Made by a program: the position numbers and the translations under genes | Notes under the pieces: model-generated | Told to the model about the DNA's origin: nothing | Databases searched by the model: none | What the model saw: only the letters and a program-made list of their open reading frames with translations | Part shown: piece after piece, positions 1 through 5,764 of the stretch | How positions within the stretch are numbered: position 1 is the stretch's first letter | Layout of the letters: every line of letters starts with the position of its first letter | Assembly (NCBI GenBank): GCA_023409675.1 | Contig: JAEYRC010000015.1 | Span: 1-7,804, forward strand | Length of the DNA stretch: 7,804 nucleotides | Origin: Bacteroidota bacterium | Lineage (GTDB): Bacteria > Bacteroidota > Bacteroidia > Chitinophagales > Chitinophagaceae | Direction: 5' to 3'

Positions 1-366
1 GATCATTCCCCTGTTCCAGTCCGCTAAAAGACCTTTATCTTCCACCTGAAGCGGTCGGGTGAATATGCAGCTCTCAACTTTCGATATGCCGAAGAGGAAA
101 TTTGAACCTGGCATGGACGAATCGCCATTCGGTTGTACGGTAGCGTTAGCTGGCGATTTATCAACCCTGAGCATTTCCGGAACGGCATCTTCTGCCCATG
201 ATGCAATTTTGTGCCGGAACATTTTCAGGTAGGCATTAATAGTAATCCGGCTGATGCCTGTAGCTTCAGCAATCTGTGTGGCCGTCAGATCTTCACTGAA
301 TAATTTAAGCATTTCCCTAACCTTTCTTTCCGACAGATGTGCACCCTTAAGATATTTATTTTTCAT
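1..366 (-). CDS. Helix-turn-helix protein resembling an IS1595-type transposase, C-terminus outside the window
   Basis: The frame is open from an ATG at 366-364 to the left edge, giving the first 122 residues. Residues about 11-52 (from LSERKVREMLKLFSEDLTAT through ISRITINAYLKMFR) look like the N-terminal helix-turn-helix of IS1595-like transposases. After a variable linker, residues 68-70 (VDK) lie where that family has VDES, which carries its first catalytic Asp. A segment FLFGISK near 90-96 sits about 25 residues later, where the family has its VFGI(L)KR strand. The first Asp would be D69, with the following Glu replaced by Lys. This alignment is from memory and is inference. No terminal inverted repeat or target duplication was found on the visible side. 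It may be a decayed or domesticated transposase, or an unrelated HTH regulator. The coding frame itself is fairly convincing, because the helix-turn-helix pattern starts right after the ATG. Confidence 0.6.
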   Translation of the reverse strand, partial: MKNKYLKGAHLSERKVREMLKLFSEDLTATQIAEATGISRITINAYLKMFRHKIASWAEDAVPEMLRVDKSPANATVQPNGDSSMPGSNFLFGISKVESCIFTRPLQVEDKGLLADWNRGMI

Positions 367-531
367 GGCAGATAGATTTAGTACGAAAGACTACGTAATT
401 AAATCGAAAAGTTCCGGTTCGGAATGTTAAATTAGGATAAGCGGTACCTAAGTTATCTGAATGCGGCTGAGCGGGGAGAAAGGGCTATAGACAGCGGGAA
501 AACATGCAAATAAAGTGAAATTCTTCGGAAA

Positions 532-551
532 ATACGGTTTGAATACCGTAT
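532..551. repeat. 20-bp perfect inverted repeat ATACGGT-N6-ACCGTAT
   Basis: ATACGGT (532-538) and ACCGTAT (545-551) are exact reverse complements separated by TTGAAT. The size and symmetry suit a dimeric regulator's operator or a short RNA hairpin. It ends 30 bp upstream of the TAGTTTTG box at 582 and contains the first of the three TTTGAATACC repeats. No T-tract follows, so it is not an intrinsic terminator. The binding role is inference. Confidence 0.45.
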
Positions 552-611
552 AAATACGCCTGTTTTCTATTATAGATAAAGTAGTTTTGAATACCCCCCT
601 TTTTGAATACC
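538..611 (+). repeat. Three direct copies of TTTGAATACC
   Basis: The 10-mer TTTGAATACC occurs at 538-547, 586-595 and 602-611. The last two copies extend to TTTTGAATACCC (585-596 and 601-612) and are spaced 16 bp apart. The first lies 48 bp before the second and is embedded in the inverted repeat at 532-551. The second overlaps the TAGTTTTG -7-like box. This arrangement suits repeated regulator-binding half-sites around a promoter, though chance in AT-rich DNA or slippage is possible. Confidence 0.45.
582..589 (+). promoter_or_regulatory. Possible -7 box (TAGTTTTG) of a Bacteroidota promoter
   Basis: TAGTTTTG matches the Bacteroidota -7 consensus TAnnTTTG exactly. No good TTTG -33 element lies at the usual distance, so support is limited. 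If used, transcription would start near 595-600 and reach the terminator at 662-714, giving an RNA of roughly 115-120 nt without an evident reading frame. Confidence 0.25.
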
Positions 612-661
612 CTTAATATTCTGTCGGTTAAAACCGGAAAACGCTATAACTATGATAAGCC

Positions 662-714
662 CTTTGCCCGGGATCAGGTATATTCCTGTGAAAGAAGACC
701 GGGCAAAGTTTTTT
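662..714 (+). terminator. Strong intrinsic terminator with no upstream gene
   Basis: CTTTGCCCGG (662-671) pairs perfectly over 10 bp with CCGGGCAAAG (699-708), followed directly by six T residues (709-714). The 27-nt apical region contains a small inner hairpin, CAGG (675-678) with CCTG (685-688). Stem strength and T-tract make this a convincing plus-strand terminator. No plus-strand protein gene ends before it inside the window, so it must terminate a short non-coding transcript or act as an attenuator or transcription block ahead of the gene at 1078. Confidence 0.75.
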
Positions 715-737
715 CTCCCGCTGGTAAACCTATTATT

Positions 738-763
738 TTTCTTCTTTCAGTTTTACAAAAGTG
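738..763 (+). repeat. Intergenic repeat, copy 1
   Basis: TTTCTTCTTTCAGTT (738-752) followed by CAAAAGTG (756-763), with three bases between. Both blocks recur in the same order at 2213-2237, in the gap between the first two genes of the plus-strand cluster. Here it lies 24 nt after the orphan terminator and about 315 nt before the gene at 1078. Its function is unknown. Confidence 0.5.
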
Positions 764-1008
764 CTTAAATCCTGGCATGATCAGGTGAGCAACTAAACCA
801 TGATTTCAAATCTCCTGCATCATGGTGCAGCAGTAGAACTTGGATCTGGTTTCGGTTTATGCTATGCGTGAGACCGGCAGTATTATAAACCATTCCCTTC
901 ATAAATAATGATTATAAACATGCTGGAACTTTCCTGATGTAGATATTCTTTTACCTGTTTAAGGTTAATATTTTTTGGAAGATGAAAAAAAATAGCGCAT
1001 ATTACTGA

Positions 1009-1023
1009 AAGGTTTTAAACCTT
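1009..1023. repeat. 15-bp palindrome AAGGTTT-T-AAACCTT
   Basis: A perfect 7-bp inverted repeat around a single central T, located 55 bp upstream of the ATG at 1078. It may be an operator for the three-gene cluster. It is AT-rich and short, so chance occurrence cannot be excluded. Confidence 0.3.
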
Positions 1024-1077
1024 AATTATTTAAGCTATTCAATATTTTTATCTGGTTTTCTAGCTGTTTTATGAACA

Positions 1078-2193
1078 ATGATCGGACTTAACCCTTCCAC
1101 CCGGTTTCTGGCAGAATGTATCCGGCTACAGCTTGATCGGGGCAATAAAATCCATCTTCATAACTATTACAATGCGATCAGTAATCCGCGGCAACTCTTC
1201 AATGATGCCCGTTATCATAAAGTAGTTCCATGTCTTGGATTGGGACTGAACTATATGGATGATACGCTAATTGATAAGGATCTTCATACTATGGTACAGC
1301 AGCGATGCACTACCATTGCTGAAAGGAACTCTAAAAGTATTACAGAACTGGTTCGGCTACTGAATGCTTTTAATGCGCAGGGGCTGGAGGCAATCCCCTA
1401 TAAAGGACCTGCACTAATCGCATTTTATCCGGGTATTGCATCAAGGCAATTTTATGATCTTGATTTTATTATCCGTAAATGTGACATACCCCGCGCGATT
1501 CAGCTTATTACTGAACTCGGTTATGCAGCCAAAACTCCCGATGAGGTTATTCATCTGAATAAAACGCTGGCCGAAAACAATACCGTGGATTTTGTTCATG
1601 CAGGCATAGATGCAGAGGTGGATTTTCACTGGACCATGACCAAATCCTATTATCAGTTGACTATTGATATGGAAGCATTTTGGAAGCAGTCCTCACTACA
1701 ATCCTTTTATGGAATAAATACCCAGGTATTGAGTACAGAAGACCTGTTAATTTCAACGGTGATTCATCACGGCATTCGCAACGGCTGGAAGAAACTCATG
1801 TATTTAAGTGATATTGCACATCTTGTACAAAACTATCCGGCACTGAATTGGTCAGGGTTAATACAAAGCGCGGTGTCGCATAAAGTGCAGCGCGCGCTAT
1901 TGTCAGGCCTTGCATTAGCCCGGAATATTTTTTCGATCAGTTTACCCGATCATATATCAGCATTAATCGATTCAAATAAAGCGGTGCAAACAATCTACAG
2001 GCAATGTTACCGGCTCCTTTCCGGAGACCTGAATAATATTCAGCGTACGTATTTATCGCTTATGGTGAAAGTAGGTATGCGTGAAGGTCGGGTGACCAGG
2101 TCAAAAATTTTCCTTCGGGAATTAGTTATCATGGGTGCATACTTTACGGAAAGGATATATAAAAAGAAACATATTTCCCATAATTACAGTTGA
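1078..2193 (+). CDS. Nucleotidyltransferase-family protein (NTP_transf_5 / uncharacterised nucleotidyltransferase type)
   Basis: The 371-residue protein has the hallmarks of the uncharacterised nucleotidyltransferase family NTP_transf_5. Residues 108-111 (YKGP) begin the 'KG..L' strand and turn. F125-Y-D127-L-D129 is the paired-Asp metal-binding motif, and VDFHW (181-185) supplies a third acidic residue (D182) where the family has 'E(L/V)HW'. Residues 221-250 (from EDLLISTVIHHG to LMYLSDIAHL) match the family's C-terminal helical segment, with a His-Gly and a W..L..L.DIA pattern. Members often occur in envelope polysaccharide or peptide-modification clusters, but the nucleotide and acceptor are unknown. 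The ATG at 1078 is the first in frame, because an in-frame stop (TGA 1072-1074) lies just before it. No Shine-Dalgarno sequence is visible. It is first of three co-directional genes, with 100 bp to the next. Confidence 0.85.
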   Translation: MIGLNPSTRFLAECIRLQLDRGNKIHLHNYYNAISNPRQLFNDARYHKVVPCLGLGLNYMDDTLIDKDLHTMVQQRCTTIAERNSKSITELVRLLNAFNAQGLEAIPYKGPALIAFYPGIASRQFYDLDFIIRKCDIPRAIQLITELGYAAKTPDEVIHLNKTLAENNTVDFVHAGIDAEVDFHWTMTKSYYQLTIDMEAFWKQSSLQSFYGINTQVLSTEDLLISTVIHHGIRNGWKKLMYLSDIAHLVQNYPALNWSGLIQSAVSHKVQRALLSGLALARNIFSISLPDHISALIDSNKAVQTIYRQCYRLLSGDLNNIQRTYLSLMVKVGMREGRVTRSKIFLRELVIMGAYFTERIYKKKHISHNYS

Positions 2194-2212
2194 AACCGGA
2201 ATGAAATTCTAA

Positions 2213-2237
2213 TTTCTTCTTTCAGTTATCAAAAGTG
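2213..2237 (+). repeat. Intergenic repeat, copy 2
   Basis: TTTCTTCTTTCAGTT (2213-2227) followed after two bases by CAAAAGTG (2230-2237), matching copy 1 at 738-763 except for a 2- versus 3-base spacer. It begins 20 nt after the stop of the nucleotidyltransferase-family gene and ends 56 nt before the ATG of the oxidoreductase gene, so it is probably part of that gene's leader. Its role is unknown. Confidence 0.5.
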
Positions 2238-2293
2238 TTATCGGTTAAATTCGTTTCCTGTAAAGATGTTGAAAGTATCAGTTAATCTTTCCG

Positions 2294-3691
2294 ATGATAA
2301 ACACTACACCGCAAGACCGGATCGTAATTCTTGGCGCAGGCATCAGCAGCCTAACGGCAGCATATGTTTTGTTGAAAAAAGGAATCAGGCCCCTGATCCT
2401 GGAAAGAAGCAATGTTGCCGGCGGCCTCATGCGTAATGTGGAACATGGTGATTTCATTGTTGATACCGGCAGAAAGGAACTCTATTCACGCATCGGGGAG
2501 GTGCATGCTTTATGGACTGAATTGCTTCAGGATGATTATAAGGAATACACGGCCAGGGTAGGGGTGCTGTACAATAACCGCCTGCTGGAATTATCATCCG
2601 AATTCCGGGGAAAAGCAAGAGCTATGCCTGCCGGGTTGTTGCTGCGTTGCATAATGGATTATGCACTTTCCAAATTGCGTTACCGACAGCCTGCAAATTA
2701 TGAAGAATACCGCTATCGGCTGCAGGGCCGACTTTTTACCCGAATCTTCGCGCAGCATTTCCATGAGAAATTCTATGGCCGATCCTGGCAAACTCTTCCT
2801 GTACCGGACGATGCTGATATTGCGAAAAACCCATTGCGGTCAGTGCCGGATAGGGTGAAAGACTCAGGTACAGAAAGCTCAACAATTAGCGCGCTTAAAC
2901 CCCGGCATCCCGATAAAGGCGCTGGTCAGATCATCAATACGCTGGTTGCAGAGATTCGGCGTTTGGGGGGTGAAATCTGGTATTCAGCACAGGTACAATC
3001 GGTGGAAATGTGCGGCCATCATATCGGGGCGATACAAGTTCAGCATGAACAGGAAGAAAAAATCCTGCATCCCGAAACCGTTATCAGTTCGCTGCCCCTG
3101 GAAACACTGGCAATCTTATTGTTTGGCCCGGCAGTGGATCCGAAATCGTTCACCGGTTCGATGAACAGGGGAGTGATCCTGATCTACCTGTTCATTAATG
3201 AAAAGTCCAGATTCCCGCATGTATGGATCAATGTGGCAAATCCGAACTCAAAACTGGGAAGAATAACCAGTTATGGCAATTTCAACGGAAGTATGGTTCC
3301 TGAAAATAAAACCTGTCTTTGCCTGGAGTATTTTATCTCCGGCGACGATGATTTATTATCGCTCAGTGATGCACAATTATATGCGTATGCGCTGAACGAT
3401 TGCCGGGAGGCTGATTTATTTAACCCCGAACGCTGCGAAGACTACCGGGTTATTCGCTTAGCGCATGCAAATGCCGCAGTGAGTTGGACGGATTACCTTC
3501 ATGAGCCGGCTAAACTGCATTGGTATGAAAAGATCAGGAGCATTATCAACCTGTATAATGTAAACCGGGCCGGAACCGATCGCGCGGCCCATGCTGGTAT
3601 CAAAGCCGCTGAAGCAATCCTTAGCGCTAACAAAGAAGAATTCGAAAGGCTAACCGATGCTACCCGGCATAAACCCTGGGAAGATGTTTGA
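2294..3691 (+). CDS. FAD-dependent NAD(P)-binding oxidoreductase, protoporphyrinogen oxidase / amine oxidase-like
   Basis: The 465-residue protein opens with a dinucleotide-binding Rossmann fold: VILGAGISSL at 11-20, a helix, then an acidic strand end (ILERS, E37) and GG at 43-44. This order is typical of flavoproteins of the protoporphyrinogen oxidase, phytoene desaturase and UDP-galactopyranose mutase group. The third Gly of GxGxxG is Ser19. DTGRKELYSR (57-66) replaces the more common 'D.GP(H)' and looks like a subgroup signature. A second FAD-contacting region, GAGQIINTLVAEIRRLGGEI (209-228), and VISSLPLE (263-270) follow. The C-terminal segment NRAGTDRAAHAGIKAAEAIL (424-443) matches the final FAD-binding helix but is shorter than usual. 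No signal peptide or membrane segment is evident, so it is probably cytoplasmic. The substrate is unknown. Neighbours suggest oxidation or isomerisation of a glycan or peptide intermediate, which is inference. Confidence 0.85.
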   Translation: MINTTPQDRIVILGAGISSLTAAYVLLKKGIRPLILERSNVAGGLMRNVEHGDFIVDTGRKELYSRIGEVHALWTELLQDDYKEYTARVGVLYNNRLLELSSEFRGKARAMPAGLLLRCIMDYALSKLRYRQPANYEEYRYRLQGRLFTRIFAQHFHEKFYGRSWQTLPVPDDADIAKNPLRSVPDRVKDSGTESSTISALKPRHPDKGAGQIINTLVAEIRRLGGEIWYSAQVQSVEMCGHHIGAIQVQHEQEEKILHPETVISSLPLETLAILLFGPAVDPKSFTGSMNRGVILIYLFINEKSRFPHVWINVANPNSKLGRITSYGNFNGSMVPENKTCLCLEYFISGDDDLLSLSDAQLYAYALNDCREADLFNPERCEDYRVIRLAHANAAVSWTDYLHEPAKLHWYEKIRSIINLYNVNRAGTDRAAHAGIKAAEAILSANKEEFERLTDATRHKPWEDV

Positions 3692-3863
3692 ACACGTTTG
3701 AATTTTTGAGCGTTTCTTATTAGATTTATTGGATAGGTGCAACAGAGCCTGCAGCCACCCGACTCTTCATTCTTGTACCTGATGAATCACCAATAATCTT
3801 CGGACGAAACCTGATCGTGTAAACCTGCAAACCTGTTCACAACTTTTTTTGATCAATACACTT
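3692..3863 (+). promoter_or_regulatory. Leader region of the formyltransferase-like gene with three AAACCTG repeats
   Basis: This 172-bp gap has no terminator that I can see after the oxidoreductase gene. AAACCTG occurs at 3807-3813, 3821-3827 and 3829-3835, three times within 29 bp and ending 28 bp before the preferred ATG. A T-run (3844-3850) follows. The copies are spaced 14 and 8 bp apart. They may be binding sites for a regulator of the third gene, but no promoter consensus could be placed with confidence. Confidence 0.3.
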
Positions 3864-5513
3864 ATGAAAGAGAAGCTCCGTATTGGCTTTTTCACCGATG
3901 ATCTTACAGTTCCGGCCTGGATCTATGAGCTTACGCGGCGACTGATGGATGCCCATTACGCGCGTATCGTTTTTGTAACCAGGAGAATTTCCACAGGCTC
4001 ATTAAACGGCCATTCCCGGAACGGAAAGCTTGCAGGTACGCTTTACTCCACTATTGAGAAACGTGTTTTCCGGCTCAGTGATGATCCTTTTCAACTGCAA
4101 AGCCTTACAGATCTATTGCACGAAATTCCGGTAGTGGAGGTGCCCGTCAGGGAAAAGGATGGGTTTGATCATATCGATGAGCATGTTCGTCGACAGCTCA
4201 GCGACTATCATCCGGATGTATGTGTCAAATTCGGGTTTAAACGGTTTACTCCTGACCTGCTGTCGATTGCCGGATCGGGCATATGGGAATATTATCATGG
4301 CGACAGCAATTCATTTCGCGGTGGCCCGCCAGGCATTTGGGAAGTATTTTCCGATACGGTGCAAACCGGATGTGAACTAAGGATGTTGCATCATGAACAT
4401 GAGCGGGGTACTATTCTGGTGAATTCCTGGTCCTCAACCAAAAAGACGATCAACCGAAACCTGTATCATTATTACTGGAAGTCTGTTGAGTTTCTGCCAC
4501 GCAAACTGAACGAATTGTATGAACGTGGTGCTGATCAGTTCCATCAGGAGCTCAGAGGCCCAGGCACTCCATTGGAATTTTATTCCAAACCCGAATACAG
4601 CAGACCCGGACATCACCACTATATTCTGCTCTTGTGTAAACATATGGTACGGCAATTCAGGCTGTCCTATACTAAATTATTGTATCGCCATCAGTGGATA
4701 TTATTGTATGCCTTGAATACCAGCGGGGAGGGGATAGTTTTTTCACTGCCCAGGTACAGGCGCCTGTTGCCACCGGCAGACCGTTTCTGGGCCGACCCAT
4801 TTATTATTTATAAAAAGGGACTGTATTATTTATTTGTGGAGGAATATATTTATTCCAGTAAGAAGGGGCATATCGCTGTAATGACAATTGACAGCAACGG
4901 AGTTGTATCACCAGCACGCGCGGTTTTGGAAAGGCCCTATCATCTTTCCTATCCCTTTACATTCGAAGCCGGGGGCGAAATCTATATGGTTCCGGAAACC
5001 TCCGGCAATAAAGCGATAGAATTATACCGCTGTATTGATTTTCCATTTGAATGGAAGTTGGAAAAAACATTACTGAAGGATGTAAACGCGGCGGATACTA
5101 CTATACTGTATTACAATAACCGGTATTGGTTGTTTACGCTCATTGCGCCGTCAAAAGGTCCGGTTACGCGCGATGAACTGTATATCTTTCATTCCGACGA
5201 TCTGCTGTCGGATTCCTGGAAACCACACCCAAAAAATCCGGTGATTTCCGATGTGAAGTGCGCCCGCTCGGCTGGTCGGATATTTAACTATGGTGGAAAG
5301 CTTTTTCGTCCGTCACAGGATTGTTCATTACGGTATGGATACCGGATATTGTTCAATGAAATTCTGGTCTTGTCTGAATCAGAATACCAGGAACGGGAAG
5401 TCACTTCGATTGCTCCGGAGTGGAAGAAGGACCTGCTGGCTACTCATACTTTTGCCCACGAAAAAAATCTATCGGTGGTGGATGCGCTTATCCGCAGACG
5501 GCGCCTGGGCTGA
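3864..5513 (+). CDS. Formyltransferase-like domain fused to a GINT1-type five-bladed beta-propeller
   Basis: The 549-residue protein (from ATG 3864) has two parts. Residues 1-185 resemble a formyltransferase Rossmann domain: a first strand LRIGFFTDD (5-13), PDVCVKFGF (117-125), then GIWEYYHGDSNSFRGGPPGI (139-158) and ERGTILVNSW (180-189). Against ArnA and methionyl-tRNA formyltransferase, the His is kept (H145), but the catalytic Asn aligns with Y143 and the Asp with E180. Residues about 285-535 form a glycosidase-like propeller of the GINT1 N-terminal type, seen in FWADPF (308-313), LSYPFTFEAGGEIYMVPETS (361-380), ADTTI (410-414), ARSAGRIFNYGG (467-478) and RPSQD (482-486). The GT64 glycosyltransferase domain of plant GINT1 is absent. 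A TTG five codons upstream (3849) is in frame, but the ATG directly precedes the first beta-strand and is preferred. It is probably cytoplasmic and acts on an envelope sugar or lipid. The reaction is unknown. Confidence 0.85.
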   Translation: MKEKLRIGFFTDDLTVPAWIYELTRRLMDAHYARIVFVTRRISTGSLNGHSRNGKLAGTLYSTIEKRVFRLSDDPFQLQSLTDLLHEIPVVEVPVREKDGFDHIDEHVRRQLSDYHPDVCVKFGFKRFTPDLLSIAGSGIWEYYHGDSNSFRGGPPGIWEVFSDTVQTGCELRMLHHEHERGTILVNSWSSTKKTINRNLYHYYWKSVEFLPRKLNELYERGADQFHQELRGPGTPLEFYSKPEYSRPGHHHYILLLCKHMVRQFRLSYTKLLYRHQWILLYALNTSGEGIVFSLPRYRRLLPPADRFWADPFIIYKKGLYYLFVEEYIYSSKKGHIAVMTIDSNGVVSPARAVLERPYHLSYPFTFEAGGEIYMVPETSGNKAIELYRCIDFPFEWKLEKTLLKDVNAADTTILYYNNRYWLFTLIAPSKGPVTRDELYIFHSDDLLSDSWKPHPKNPVISDVKCARSAGRIFNYGGKLFRPSQDCSLRYGYRILFNEILVLSESEYQEREVTSIAPEWKKDLLATHTFAHEKNLSVVDALIRRRRLG

Positions 5514-5546
5514 TGCAGCAGGGTTGTTGGCGGAAGGTTCTGGTAC

Positions 5547-5574
5547 AAAAAAAAGGCTGCCTGAACAGACAGCC
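5547..5574 (-). terminator. Intrinsic terminator of the tRNA-Met gene
   Basis: On the minus strand, GGCTGTC, a 6-nt loop (TGTTCA) and GGCAGCC form a 7-bp stem including one U-G wobble, followed at once by eight T residues (complement of 5547-5554). It lies 23 nt beyond the tRNA 3' end. On the plus strand the wobble becomes a C-A mismatch and no T-tract follows, so it acts in the tRNA direction only and would not stop transcripts from the gene ending at 5513. Confidence 0.8.
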
Positions 5575-5597
5575 TCAAAAATTCCGGTAATTTCCTG

Positions 5598-5671
5598 TAG
5601 CGGGGACGGGAGTTGAACCCGTGACCTTTGGGTTATGAATCCAACGCTCTAACCACCTGAGCTACCCCGCC
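5598..5671 (-). tRNA. tRNA-Met (CAU anticodon), probably elongator
   Basis: A complete 74-nt cloverleaf reads on the minus strand: acceptor GGCGGGG/CCCCGCT (with a G1-U72 wobble), D-stem GCTC/GAGC, anticodon loop TTCATAA with anticodon CAT, T-arm ACGGG-TTCAACT-CCCGT, and discriminator A73 at 5598. The 3' CCA is not encoded. The acceptor has a G1-U72 pair, and the anticodon stem lacks the three G-C pairs of initiator tRNA, so elongator Met is favoured. A tRNA-Ile with lysidine-modified CAU cannot be excluded from the anticodon alone. Position 31-39 of the anticodon stem is an A-C apposition. The gene stands alone, with its own promoter-like sequence and terminator. Confidence 0.93.
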
Positions 5672-5698
5672 AAATCCCAACCTTAATGATTGGGGGTG

Positions 5699-5725
5699 CA
5701 AAAATAAGAAAATACCCAATCCAAA
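5699..5725 (-). promoter_or_regulatory. Promoter-like sequence of the tRNA-Met gene
   Basis: On the minus strand TATTTTTG (complement of 5699-5706) matches the Bacteroidota -7 consensus TAnnTTTG. It ends 27 nt upstream of the tRNA 5' end at 5671, leaving room for a short processed leader. A TTTG (complement of 5722-5725) lies 15 bp further upstream, slightly closer than the usual -33 spacing, so the -7 box is the stronger part of this call. Confidence 0.55.
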
Positions 5726-5737
5726 TCTCGCTAAAAG

Positions 5738-5764
5738 AAAAAAAACAGCCTGCCGAAAGGCGGG
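5738..5764. other. GNRA-capped hairpin next to an A8 run
   Basis: On the plus strand CCTGCC (5749-5754), GAAA and GGCGGG (5759-5764) form a 6-bp stem with a U-G wobble and a GAAA tetraloop. Eight A residues (5738-5745) precede it. Read on the minus strand the hairpin is followed by CTG and T8, like an intrinsic terminator, but the wobble becomes a C-A mismatch. It may be a weak minus-strand terminator insulating the tRNA promoter from upstream antisense transcription. No minus-strand gene that it would serve is visible. Confidence 0.3.

Larger units (their letters stand above)
367..1077. other. Long non-coding region with inverted repeats, direct repeats and an orphan terminator
   Basis: No convincing protein gene was found in these 711 bases on either strand. 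From left to right they hold a short inverted repeat TTCCG-GTT-CGGAA (412-424) just upstream of the minus-strand HTH gene, a 20-bp inverted repeat (532-551), three TTTGAATACC copies (538-611), a TAGTTTTG -7-like box (582-589), a strong terminator (662-714), one copy of an intergenic repeat (738-763), and a palindrome (1009-1023). The sequence becomes more AT-rich towards the start of the nucleotidyltransferase-family gene. I could not place a clean TAnnTTTG promoter immediately in front of that gene. Confidence 0.6.

Noticed and set aside
603..788. 61-codon plus-strand frame starting at TTG
   Set aside because: It runs straight through the strong terminator at 662-714, starts with TTG, and has no recognisable protein features.
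3849..3863. Upstream TTG start for the formyltransferase-like protein
   Set aside because: It adds only five residues from a T-run. The ATG at 3864 directly precedes the first beta-strand and is the better start.
5290..5616. 108-codon plus-strand frame overlapping the end of the formyltransferase-like gene
   Set aside because: It is a shifted frame of a clear coding region (propeller motifs continue in the main frame to 5513) and enters the tRNA gene.
5749..5764. Plus-strand intrinsic terminator
   Set aside because: The GAAA-capped stem is good on the plus strand, but the A8 run precedes it and no T-tract follows.
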